Below are positions 18,184-26,431 of a stretch of 64,000 nucleotides of DNA, one piece after another (the first letter of the stretch is position 1; every line of letters starts with the position of its first letter). The notes under the pieces were generated by a model that did no database searches, had not been told where the DNA came from, and saw only the letters and a list, made by a program, of their open reading frames with translations. The stretch spans positions 3,965,555 to 4,029,554 of the forward strand of contig NZ_CP024091.1 in NCBI RefSeq assembly GCF_002736205.1. The letters run 5' to 3'. This DNA is from Pedobacter ginsengisoli. Its GTDB lineage: Bacteria; Bacteroidota; Bacteroidia; Sphingobacteriales; Sphingobacteriaceae. Both the position numbers and the translations under genes were made by a program.

Positions 18184-18226
18184 GTTATAAATTGATTCCT
18201 TTGTAAAAAAGAAATCAATTTATAAC
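18184..18226. promoter_or_regulatory. 14-bp perfect inverted repeat upstream of rluF
   Basis: The left arm 18184-18197 (GTTATAAATTGATT) and right arm 18213-18226 (AATCAATTTATAAC) are perfectly complementary over 14 bp with a 15-nt loop. The right arm ends 10 nt before the rluF start. The loop contains CCTTTG, and TTCCTTTG (18196-18203) resembles a -7 promoter box, so the repeat could be an operator flanking the promoter or a hairpin masking the ribosome-binding region. It could also terminate transcription from the DinB gene, but no U-run follows. Confidence 0.55.
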
Positions 18227-18236
18227 TCCAATATCC

Positions 18237-19289
18237 ATGTCTGATTCCAACATCCGGTTAAATAAATACATTAGTGAAAGTGGCTTATGCTCTCGCAGAG
18301 CGGCCGACAGATATATTGAACAGGGCAACGTATTTATTAACGGCAAGCGGGCTAAAGTTGGAGACAAGGTCATCTTTGGAGACATCGTTACGGTTAACGG
18401 ACAGACCATTGAGCCTAAAGAGGTCGAAAACTCTGTACTTATTGCCTACAACAAACCTGTTGGCATTACCAGTACAACCGAGGCTGGCGTAAAAGGCAAC
18501 ATCGTAGACCACGTAAACCATAGTGAAAGGGTATTCCCAATCGGACGTCTGGATAAAGACTCTCAGGGGCTGATTTTCCTTACCAATAATGGCGACCTGG
18601 TAAATAAAATACTCAGGGCAGGCAATAATCACGAAAAGGAATATATAGTTACTGTAAACAAACCTATTACCGAATCATTTTTAACCGGAATGGCCAAAGG
18701 CGTACCGGTATTAGGTGTAATGACCAAAAAATGTAAAGTAACCCAGGAAAGCCCCTTTGTATTTAAAATTATACTTATTCAGGGCTTAAACCGCCAGATC
18801 AGACGTATGTGTGAATATTTTGGCTTCGAAGTAACGAAACTGGAACGTGTTCGGATCATGAACATCAGCCTGAAAGGCATTCCTGTTGGTGAATGGCGTG
18901 AACTTACTCCTGAAGAGCAAACCGTAATATTTAACCTGGTTGCAAAATCAAGTTCATCAGAAAGTGCCTCTGCCCCCAATAGAATAAATAAAAAACCAAA
19001 AGCCAGACCGGAAGAGGATCTGTTTGAAAATGTAACACCCAAAAGGTCATCAGGCAAACCCGCAGGTCCTAAAAAGCCTCATGGCAAAGCTGCTTCTGGT
19101 AACGTAAGCAGAACCGATCGCCCAGCAGGTGGCAAAGGCAAATCTGCTCCGAAATCTTCAGGTGGTTTTAAAGCAGCTGCTTCAGGCAACGACTGGAACA
19201 AAAGCGGGGGTCCAAGCAAAAGATCCGTAAAGCCAACAAAAGGCAGATCAGGAGTTCCCGGAGCAAAAACCAAAAGCCCTAAACGTTAA
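18237..19289 (+). CDS. rluF: 23S rRNA pseudouridine synthase RluF-like, with long basic tail
   Basis: A 350-aa protein with an N-terminal S4 RNA-binding domain (RLNKYISESGLCSRRAADRY) and a pseudouridine synthase domain with GRLDKDSQGL (103-112; catalytic Asp106). The GRLDKDS form is typical of RluF, which modifies U2604 (and U2605 in part) of 23S rRNA. After about residue 240 comes a low-complexity tail of about 110 residues rich in Lys, Pro, Gly, Ser and Ala with no predicted fold. Such tails are frequent on rRNA enzymes of Bacteroidota and probably aid RNA binding (inference). A large inverted repeat lies just upstream. Confidence 0.9.
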   Translation: MSDSNIRLNKYISESGLCSRRAADRYIEQGNVFINGKRAKVGDKVIFGDIVTVNGQTIEPKEVENSVLIAYNKPVGITSTTEAGVKGNIVDHVNHSERVFPIGRLDKDSQGLIFLTNNGDLVNKILRAGNNHEKEYIVTVNKPITESFLTGMAKGVPVLGVMTKKCKVTQESPFVFKIILIQGLNRQIRRMCEYFGFEVTKLERVRIMNISLKGIPVGEWRELTPEEQTVIFNLVAKSSSSESASAPNRINKKPKARPEEDLFENVTPKRSSGKPAGPKKPHGKAASGNVSRTDRPAGGKGKSAPKSSGGFKAAASGNDWNKSGGPSKRSVKPTKGRSGVPGAKTKSPKR

Positions 19290-19319
19290 TTTAACTATTC
19301 CAATAAAGCGATCTTCATA

Positions 19320-19340
19320 ATCCTGAAATGAATTCAGGAT
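19320..19340 (+). terminator. Hairpin downstream of rluF
   Basis: Arms ATCCTGAA (19320-19327) and TTCAGGAT (19333-19340) form an 8-bp stem 30 nt after the rluF stop. No U-run follows, so intrinsic termination is uncertain; it may act as an RNA-stabilising hairpin. Confidence 0.35.
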
Positions 19341-19377
19341 CATGCATCAATATATAAGGAAAAGAATATTTTTTAGG

Positions 19378-19385
19378 TAACTTTG
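19378..19385 (+). promoter_or_regulatory. Candidate -7 promoter element of rlmN
   Basis: TAACTTTG matches TAnnTTTG exactly, 8 nt before the rlmN ATG. This would give an almost leaderless transcript. No clear TTTG box lies at the -33 spacing, so this is motif evidence only. Confidence 0.3.
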
Positions 19386-19393
19386 CATTTATA

Positions 19394-20443
19394 ATGCTTA
19401 CTACAAAGAAAACTGATATCCGTTCATTAGATCTGGCACAGCTGCAACAGCACTTCATAGCCATGAAAGAACCTTCCTACAGGGCTAAACAGGTTTACCA
19501 ATGGCTTTGGGAAAAATCAGCACGTACATTTTCCGAAATGAGCAACCTTTCTAAAGACCTTAGAAACAAGCTCGATGAAAATTATGCCATCAATGTAGTA
19601 GAAGTCAACAACTCTCAATTCAGTAACGATCATACCATTAAAAACACATTCAGACTTTACGATGGAAACATTGTAGAAGGGGTTTTAATTCCTATGGATG
19701 AACGTATGACAGCCTGTGTAAGCTCTCAGGTTGGCTGCAGCTTAACCTGTAAATTCTGCGCAACCGGTTACATGGACCGCAAACGCAACCTTAATGCCGA
19801 TGAAATTTATGATCAGGTGGTACTCATAGATCAGCAGGCCAAGCAAAATTACAATGCCCCGTTAACCAATATCGTATATATGGGCATGGGCGAACCGCTC
19901 CTGAACTACGCTAACGTATTAAAGTCAATCGAGCGGATCACAGCTCCCGATGGCTTAAATATGTCATACAAACGGATTACCGTTTCTACAGCAGGTATTT
20001 CCAAAATGATAAAAAAGCTGGGCGATGATGGTGTTAAATTTAATCTTGCCTTATCGTTACATGCAGCTAATGATAAAAAGCGCAATGAAATTATGCCTAT
20101 CAATGAGCACAACACATTAAAGGCGCTTGAAGAAGCATTAAAATACTACTACTCTAAAACCAAAAACCCCGTTACCTACGAATATATCGTATTCAATCAC
20201 TTCAACGATGAAATTCAGGATGCCATGGAACTCGCAAAGTTTTGTAAACATGTTCCATGCAAAGTAAACCTGATTGAATATAACCCAATTCAGTTTGCCG
20301 ATTTCGTCAATGCCGAAGGTGATAAGATCGATGCATTCTCCAACTACCTGAAAAGCCAGGGTATCAATACTAACATCAGACGCAGTCGCGGTAAAGATAT
20401 AGACGCGGCCTGCGGGCAGCTTGCCGTAAAACAACAAAGCTAA
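19394..20443 (+). CDS. rlmN: Dual-specificity 23S rRNA A2503/tRNA A37 C2-methyltransferase RlmN
   Basis: This radical-SAM enzyme methylates C2 of A2503 in 23S rRNA and A37 in some tRNAs. The 349-aa length is normal. The [4Fe-4S] motif CSLTCKFC gives cysteines 115, 119 and 122. The methyl-carrying Cys340 lies in DIDAACGQL near the C-terminus, and the second conserved Cys108 in TACVSSQVG, matching the pair essential in the E. coli enzyme. VYMGMGEPLLNY is the typical SAM-binding strand. The RlmN rather than Cfr identity rests on overall fit. Confidence 0.96.
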   Translation: MLTTKKTDIRSLDLAQLQQHFIAMKEPSYRAKQVYQWLWEKSARTFSEMSNLSKDLRNKLDENYAINVVEVNNSQFSNDHTIKNTFRLYDGNIVEGVLIPMDERMTACVSSQVGCSLTCKFCATGYMDRKRNLNADEIYDQVVLIDQQAKQNYNAPLTNIVYMGMGEPLLNYANVLKSIERITAPDGLNMSYKRITVSTAGISKMIKKLGDDGVKFNLALSLHAANDKKRNEIMPINEHNTLKALEEALKYYYSKTKNPVTYEYIVFNHFNDEIQDAMELAKFCKHVPCKVNLIEYNPIQFADFVNAEGDKIDAFSNYLKSQGINTNIRRSRGKDIDAACGQLAVKQQS

Positions 20444-20646
20444 TCCCCCTGTTTGATCCCTAAAACACAAAAAGCAATTAAATTAGCGGGGAACTCCCTA
20501 AGCTTGCATTTTCAGGATTTCGCTGGCCGGGTGTGACTACAACTGCCGTTACCATAGAAATCTGCTGGACTGCATAAATTCGGCATAAAAAAATTAAGTA
20601 TTGCAGCCCCTGCCTTTGCAGAATAAATTTATCTTAAGTTTGTGAT

Positions 20647-22026
20647 ATGCGTTTGTCTTATTTAGCTGTTCTTCTGCTCTTTCTGGCATTTACGGCCTGC
20701 CGTAAATCCGAGGGAATTACTACAGATGCCAAAGCAAAACTCTCTTTTTCTACAGACACGGTCCTGTTCGATACCGTATTTACCTCATCAGGAACTACCA
20801 ATAAACAGCTCAAAGTTTACAACACCAACCAAAAGGCGGTTAACATCAGCCAGATCCAGCTCAGTGGGGGCTCAGGCTCGTACTTTAGCCTCATCATAAA
20901 CGGACAACCTGTTAGTCAGAAATCAAACCTTCAAATTGACGGCAATGATTCCATCAGCATCTATGTAAAGGCTACCATTGACGCAAATAGCCAGACGAAA
21001 CCCTTTATTGCGCAAGACTCTATTGTATTTAACACAAATGGCAACAAACAAACTGTTGCACTGGTTGCCTACGGACAAAATGCAGTTTTTATAAATAATC
21101 AGACAATTACAGCCAATACCACATGGAATAGCTTACTCCCCTATATTGTCTACAAATCTGTAACTGTTGCATCAAATGCAACCCTAACAATACTACCTGG
21201 TACCAAAGTACTTTTTCACAGCAATTCAGGGATGCATATTAAAGGAACATTACTGGCAAATGGCACCCCGGCAAGCCCTGTTTTATTTTCGGGCGACCGG
21301 ACGGAGCGTATTTATGCAGATGAACCAGGACAATGGAATGGGTTACACTTTTACAGTAGCAGTTCAAATTCAAAACTTCACTATGCTGTTGTTAAAAATG
21401 CAATAATTGGACTCACTGTCGATTCTCTTTCCAAAACCCAAACTCCCAGACTATCGCTTACCAATAGCATTGTTAAGAACATGACCATCGCTGGTTTTGT
21501 AGGCTACAACGCACATCTCAATGCATTTAACAACCTGTTTTACAATGCCGGGCAATACCTTTTGTATGGTGTTTCAGGCGGAAAGTACAATCTTAAACAA
21601 AATACATTTGCGGGCTATAATGCCAAATTCTCCCGCAGAACTCCCGCACTATATTTTTCTGACCTAAGTAACGCGCTACCCGCCAGAAACTTACAACTCC
21701 TGCTCATGAACAATATCATTTGGGGCAGTTTAACTGAAGAGCTGCTGATTGATAAAAAGACCACTGCGGGCATTGATGCCGAAGTAAGCAACAATGTGAT
21801 TAAAACGATACTAAAAACCTATGAGGGCAATTCTAATCTCCTAAATACCGACCCCAACTTTATCGAGCCACTCAAAGATAATTTTATGCTCAAAAACAAT
21901 AGTTCAATTATAAATAAAGGCCGTGATTTAAGTACTGATCCTGCTTTTGGTATTTTCCTAAACAAAGACCTTAATAACCAGCCCAGAATATTTCCGTCAG
22001 AACCTGGCTGTTACGAAAATAATTAA
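20647..22026 (+). CDS. Lipoprotein with right-handed beta-helix repeats
   Basis: This 459-aa protein has a lipoprotein signal peptide with lipobox FTAC (Cys18), so it is membrane anchored and probably surface exposed or periplasmic. The N-terminal region (about 30-145) looks like an immunoglobulin-like fold (LSFSTDTVLFDTVFTSSGTT), followed by parallel beta-helix/pectate-lyase-like repeats (about 150-430; ILPGTKVLFHSNSGMHIKG, then LTNSIVKNM and NNIIWGS turns). No catalytic site is recognised. TAAGTTTG (20635-20642) lies 4 nt before the start and may be a promoter box. It is convergent with the hybrid kinase gene. Confidence 0.82.
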   Translation: MRLSYLAVLLLFLAFTACRKSEGITTDAKAKLSFSTDTVLFDTVFTSSGTTNKQLKVYNTNQKAVNISQIQLSGGSGSYFSLIINGQPVSQKSNLQIDGNDSISIYVKATIDANSQTKPFIAQDSIVFNTNGNKQTVALVAYGQNAVFINNQTITANTTWNSLLPYIVYKSVTVASNATLTILPGTKVLFHSNSGMHIKGTLLANGTPASPVLFSGDRTERIYADEPGQWNGLHFYSSSSNSKLHYAVVKNAIIGLTVDSLSKTQTPRLSLTNSIVKNMTIAGFVGYNAHLNAFNNLFYNAGQYLLYGVSGGKYNLKQNTFAGYNAKFSRRTPALYFSDLSNALPARNLQLLLMNNIIWGSLTEELLIDKKTTAGIDAEVSNNVIKTILKTYEGNSNLLNTDPNFIEPLKDNFMLKNNSSIINKGRDLSTDPAFGIFLNKDLNNQPRIFPSEPGCYENN

Positions 22027-22094
22027 AAACCACCTCTCCACAACAATTTCAAAATAACGTCGTTTATGTTGATGAGAGCGTTAATTTAGATGGT

Positions 22095-22130
22095 AAGGGT
22101 CGATATTCTTGATAGAGAATATCGGCCCTT
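22095..22130. terminator. Convergent-gene terminator hairpin 1
   Basis: Arms 22095-22109 (AAGGGTCGATATTCT) and 22116-22130 pair over 15 bp with one G-T wobble and a 6-nt loop. The plus strand continues with TACTTTTTAT, and AT-rich DNA lies on the other side. It is probably a terminator for the beta-helix lipoprotein gene. Confidence 0.65.
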
Positions 22131-22210
22131 TACTTTTTATTTTCAAATAAGCTTTTTATTTTTTGGCAATTGAGAAATAATTCGTTCCTTTGTTACGAGA
22201 GCGTTAATTT

Positions 22211-22249
22211 AAGGGTCGATAATTCCATGCTAATGGGCTATCGGCCCTT
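22211..22249. terminator. Convergent-gene terminator hairpin 2
   Basis: Arms 22211-22221 (AAGGGTCGATA) and 22239-22249 (TATCGGCCCTT) pair over 11 bp with one G-T wobble around a 17-nt loop. Plus-strand TATCTTTT follows. It lies 33 nt from the stop of the hybrid kinase gene on the opposite strand. Confidence 0.55.
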
Positions 22250-22281
22250 TATCTTTTAACAGAAATCCAATAAAAATTTAC

Positions 22282-25047
22282 TTATTTCGAGAGGTTTATA
22301 GAAATAATATGCTTTATTTCTTCAGGCTTAAATGGTTTCAATATATGTCCATTCATCCCACAGGCTTTGAATTTGCCCGTCTCATTCTGCAGTGTAGAAG
22401 CTGTAAGTGCAATTATCGGTACAGTTTTAAAATACTCATCCTCTAACTCTCTTATAATACTTGTGGTTTCAAATCCATCAATCCCCGGCATCTGAATATC
22501 CATAAAAATAAGGTCAAAGGTTTTCTTCATCACCTTCTCAATGGCTTCTTTACCATTTCCGGCAAATTCAAGTTCAAAGCCCCATTTACTAAGTATCCGG
22601 TTTGCAATCAGAATGTTGATTTCATTATCATCAACAACCAGTATCCTTTTGCCAACAAATACTGATGGCATTTCAGCTGACTTTAAAGCCCGGGTATTTT
22701 GAGTGGCTTTGCTGAATTTAATATCGAAGGAGAATTCGGTTCCACTCCCCTCCTTGCTTTTCACTTTAATGTCCGACTGGTACAGCTTCAACAGTTTCTT
22801 GGTAATCGCTAAACCAAGTCCGGTACCCCCGTATTTTCTTGATATATCCGTTTTAGCCTGGGTAAAGGTTTCAAAAATGTACGATTGCTTATCCTCAGGT
22901 ATTCCAATGCCGTTATCCCTTACTAAAAAACTAATCAATACAGCGTCATTATTTTCGCTCACCAGCTCAATATTGAGGTCTATTTTCCCTTGATCAGTGA
23001 ATTTAATTGCATTTCCTAGCAAATTCATCAATATCTGGTACAACCTGGTTTTATCTCCCAGAATATTCACCGGAATTTTATCATCCCATTGCAACACCAG
23101 CTGATTTCCCTTTTGGCCCGCATTAATCTGCAATGAATTCACAATATCACCGGCAAGATTTTTTATATCCAACGGTATGGATTCCAGCTCCAGATTGCCG
23201 GTTTCTATTTTTGTAAAATCCAGAATATCGTTAATAATATGTAGCAGATTCTCTGCCGAAAACTTAAGCACATTCAAATCTTCTACCTGCGATACTTTAG
23301 GATCATTGTCAATCAGCAAATGCGTCATCCCAATTATTGCATTTAATGGAGTTCTGATCTCATGACTCATTACCGAAAGGAACATTTCCTTAGCATCACT
23401 CAGCTGCAATGCCTGCTCTTTGGATTCAAGAAGGTCATGCTCTATTTGTTTACGCTGGGTGATATCAGATATCAGGTCAATTTGCCTTTCAAGCTCACCT
23501 TTATCATTCATAACAGGAGTGTTAGAAACCGATAGCCAAATCGCCTGTCCATCTTTGGTCTTCGCCTGTACCTCAATTAAGTATGATTCATTTTGCCTCG
23601 ATTTGGCCCTGGAACTTAAAATCAGCTCCTTATCAGACTCGTCCTTCGACAGAATATCACCAAGCTCAGTACCTTTCAGTTCCTCCAGTGTGTAACCCGT
23701 TATTTTTTTTAGCGATTGATTTATCCAGGTAGTTTTACCATCTGCATCAGAAATGTTAACGCCGGTATCTGTTTTACTTGCCACCAACGAAAGAACCTGT
23801 AACTCCTCCTCTGCTTTTTTCTTTTCCGTAATGTCAATAATGATTTCAACCTCAATATCAATCTTACCTTTATCATCCAGCACTACGGTATTATAAATAG
23901 ACAACCAGATTGGCTGTCCATCTTTTCTATAGGAAAGCAGGTCAACAGTAAAAGACCGGTTTTGCTTTATCATGGCCCGTGCTTTTTCCAGCAGTTCCAT
24001 ATCCGTCTTCGGTCCTGCTATCAAATCACCCAAACGCTTTCCTTTTAAATCATTTATGGTATACCCGGTAATCTTTTCAAATGCATCATTTACCCAGGTT
24101 ACGTGGTTACGGGCATCACTTATAACTACTGCATTATTAATCTTACTTGCTACAAAAGAAAGCTTCACCAGCTCACTTTCTACCCGCTTATTTTCAGTAA
24201 TGTCTCTTCCGTAGGTATACCAGCGTCCGTCTCTGGCAACCATATTCCAGCTAAGCCAACGTACGGCCCCTTGCTTACTGATTACCCTGAATTCTACATT
24301 GAACTCCTTAATCTTTTTCTTCAAGCCCTCCTCAATAACCCCCACCAATCTGCTCACATCTTCCTGATCGCAAAAACCCCAGATGCTTAACCCAATAGAT
24401 TCCTGAACAGTATACCCCAGAATATTGGTTACTGCATCATTTATAAATAAGATTTTTCCTGAATAATCTAAAATACAATGAATCTCAGGCGAAACCGTAG
24501 AAAGATTTAGCAGCTCCTCAAAACGTTTATTTTTAGCCTCAAGTTCTGTAGTTTTCCTTTTTAAGGTAATATGAGTAATGGTCTCATTGGCAAGAGTTAC
24601 CAAACCATCTCGTTGGTCATTCGTTAACGTTCGGGTTATAACATCAAATATACCAATAACGCCAATATTAAATCCATTTTCATCCAGCAAGGGTGCACCT
24701 GCATAAAAACGAACACCGGGTTTACCGGTAACCATAGGGTGGGCTTTAAATCTGCCATCACTTAAAACATCCTGTATTTCAAGTATCCCCTTACTTTTAA
24801 TGGTTTCATCACTAAAAGATATTTCCCTCGGAACATCGCTGGCATCTATTCCAATCAAGGATTTAAAAAAGAGCCGGGTCTCATCAACCAGGATAATAAA
24901 TGCCATAGGCACATTACATATTAAAGTTGCAAGTTTGGTAATATTATCGAACTTATCCTCTGATGGTGTATCTAAAATATTATACTGATGCAATGCTTTA
25001 ACACGCTCCTTTTCATTGGCAAACGAATCCCGGCTCTTCGATAACAT
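22282..25047 (-). CDS. Hybrid sensor histidine kinase: GAF, three PAS domains, HisKA, HATPase, receiver
   Basis: A 921-aa signalling protein without membrane segments. Order: GAF (about 20-165), PAS 1 (175-290), PAS 2 (295-412) and PAS 3 (417-535), then HisKA with phospho-His562 in SHEIRTPLN, HATPase_c (about 660-775, with DNGIGIPEDK and GTGLGLAITK boxes), and a C-terminal receiver (about 800-918) with DDNE and phospho-acceptor Asp850 in FMDIQMPG. PAS 2 and 3 are near duplicates (both end in KGK/KGE plus a DITEK/DITQR motif). A cytosolic sensor of small molecules, redox or light is possible; the signal is unknown. No cognate regulator is adjacent. It lies 19 nt after glyA on the same strand. 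Confidence 0.94.
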   Translation of the reverse strand: MLSKSRDSFANEKERVKALHQYNILDTPSEDKFDNITKLATLICNVPMAFIILVDETRLFFKSLIGIDASDVPREISFSDETIKSKGILEIQDVLSDGRFKAHPMVTGKPGVRFYAGAPLLDENGFNIGVIGIFDVITRTLTNDQRDGLVTLANETITHITLKRKTTELEAKNKRFEELLNLSTVSPEIHCILDYSGKILFINDAVTNILGYTVQESIGLSIWGFCDQEDVSRLVGVIEEGLKKKIKEFNVEFRVISKQGAVRWLSWNMVARDGRWYTYGRDITENKRVESELVKLSFVASKINNAVVISDARNHVTWVNDAFEKITGYTINDLKGKRLGDLIAGPKTDMELLEKARAMIKQNRSFTVDLLSYRKDGQPIWLSIYNTVVLDDKGKIDIEVEIIIDITEKKKAEEELQVLSLVASKTDTGVNISDADGKTTWINQSLKKITGYTLEELKGTELGDILSKDESDKELILSSRAKSRQNESYLIEVQAKTKDGQAIWLSVSNTPVMNDKGELERQIDLISDITQRKQIEHDLLESKEQALQLSDAKEMFLSVMSHEIRTPLNAIIGMTHLLIDNDPKVSQVEDLNVLKFSAENLLHIINDILDFTKIETGNLELESIPLDIKNLAGDIVNSLQINAGQKGNQLVLQWDDKIPVNILGDKTRLYQILMNLLGNAIKFTDQGKIDLNIELVSENNDAVLISFLVRDNGIGIPEDKQSYIFETFTQAKTDISRKYGGTGLGLAITKKLLKLYQSDIKVKSKEGSGTEFSFDIKFSKATQNTRALKSAEMPSVFVGKRILVVDDNEINILIANRILSKWGFELEFAGNGKEAIEKVMKKTFDLIFMDIQMPGIDGFETTSIIRELEDEYFKTVPIIALTASTLQNETGKFKACGMNGHILKPFKPEEIKHIISINLSK

Positions 25048-25066
25048 TGAATTTATAACTCCCTTT

Positions 25067-26338
25067 TTATTTATATAGGGGGAACTTGCTCACTAACTCA
25101 ATTACCTTTTGTTTTACCGTCTTAAGGTTGTCTTCATCCTCAGCATTGGTAATTACCTGGTCAATTAAATCAACAATCACTTCCATTTCTTTTTCTTTAA
25201 ATCCTCTTGTGGTTATTGCTGCAGTTCCAACACGGATACCCGAGGTAACAAATGGAGACTTATCATCAAAAGGAACCATATTTTTATTTACGGTAATATC
25301 AGCTTTTTCAAGTGCATTTTCAGCAAGTTTACCGGTAATATTCTTATTCCTTAAGTCAATCAGCATCAAGTGGTTATCCGTTCCACCCGAAATAATTCCG
25401 TAACCTTTGGCCACAAATGCCTTAGCCATAGCCTGAGCATTTGCCTGTACCTGCTTAACATAAGCTAAATACTCATCACTTAAAGCCTCTCCAAAAGCAA
25501 TTGCTTTTGCAGCAATAATGTGCTCCAACGGACCACCTTGTGTACCAGGGAAAACAGCCATATCCAATACAGACGACATCATTCTGATTTCACCTTTAGG
25601 GGTTTTTAATCCAAATGGGTTTTCAAAATCCTTACCCATCATAATCATACCGCCACGTGGGCCACGTAATGTTTTGTGTGTTGTTGTAGTAACAATATGG
25701 CAATGAGGAAGCGGATTGGTTAATAATCCACGGGCAATAAGCCCTGCCGGGTGAGAAATATCGGCCATTAACAATGCGCCAATTTTATCAGCCACACTAC
25801 GTACAAAAGCATAATCCCACTCTCTTGAATAAGCAGAAGCACCAACAATAATTAATTTCGGACGCTCAGCTAAAGCTACTTCTTCAAGTTTAGCATAATC
25901 AATTAAACCATCTTCTTTTTTAACCCCGTAAAATAACGGATGATACAATTTTCCTGAAAAATTAACCGGAGAACCATGAGTTAAGTGACCACCATGAGAA
26001 AGATCAAAACCTAAAATTTTATCTCCCGGCTGTATTACCGCAAGCATTACTGCTGCATTAGCCTGTGCACCAGAATGTGGTTGTACGTTCACCCATTCAG
26101 CACCAAAAAGTTTCTTTGCACGTTCAATAGCAATAGTTTCCACCTCATCAACTACCTGGCATCCGCCATAGTATCTCTTGCCCGGCAGGCCTTCAGCGTA
26201 TTTATTTGTTAAACAAGAACCTGCAGCTTCCATTACCTGCTTGCTTACAAAATTTTCTGAAGCTATCAGTTCAAGTCCATTTTCCTGACGGTCCAATTCC
26301 CTGTCAATCAAATCAAAAATTAAAGTATCTCTAGTCAT
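25067..26338 (-). CDS. glyA: Serine hydroxymethyltransferase
   Basis: GlyA converts serine and tetrahydrofolate to glycine and 5,10-methylene-THF, the main source of one-carbon units, using PLP. The 423-aa length is normal. PLP-binding Lys222 is in TTTTHKTLRGPRGG. Other typical segments are NKYAEGLPGKRYYGG, QPHSGAQANAAV and ADISHPAGLIA. The start ATG at 26338 is divergent from dxs with a 93-nt AT-rich gap that must hold both promoters. Downstream, the hybrid kinase gene begins 19 nt after the stop. Confidence 0.97.
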   Translation of the reverse strand: MTRDTLIFDLIDRELDRQENGLELIASENFVSKQVMEAAGSCLTNKYAEGLPGKRYYGGCQVVDEVETIAIERAKKLFGAEWVNVQPHSGAQANAAVMLAVIQPGDKILGFDLSHGGHLTHGSPVNFSGKLYHPLFYGVKKEDGLIDYAKLEEVALAERPKLIIVGASAYSREWDYAFVRSVADKIGALLMADISHPAGLIARGLLTNPLPHCHIVTTTTHKTLRGPRGGMIMMGKDFENPFGLKTPKGEIRMMSSVLDMAVFPGTQGGPLEHIIAAKAIAFGEALSDEYLAYVKQVQANAQAMAKAFVAKGYGIISGGTDNHLMLIDLRNKNITGKLAENALEKADITVNKNMVPFDDKSPFVTSGIRVGTAAITTRGFKEKEMEVIVDLIDQVITNAEDEDNLKTVKQKVIELVSKFPLYK

Positions 26339-26431
26339 TTATCGAAGTATATTTTTGTAAAATTAGCAATTTTCCTTCTTACTTTGATAACAAAATACCT
26401 TACTTTGTATTTCTATTGATAAAACCCCTGC

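Larger units (their letters stand above)
22074..22249. repeat. Tandem 15-bp direct repeat, each copy followed by a hairpin
   Basis: The 15-mer GAGAGCGTTAATTTA occurs at 22074-22088 and again at 22197-22211. Each copy is followed by a hairpin with the same closing bases AAGGGTCGATA...TATCGGCCCTT. The second copy joins the stem directly, the first after 6 nt. The region lies in the 255-nt gap between convergent genes. The two units differ in loop sequence but preserve pairing, which suggests an RNA-level role. Confidence 0.7.

Noticed and set aside
20444..20646. Possible riboswitch or small RNA in the 203-nt gap after rlmN
   Set aside because: Only short, weak inverted repeats (around GCAGCCCCTGC) and no recognised conserved core.
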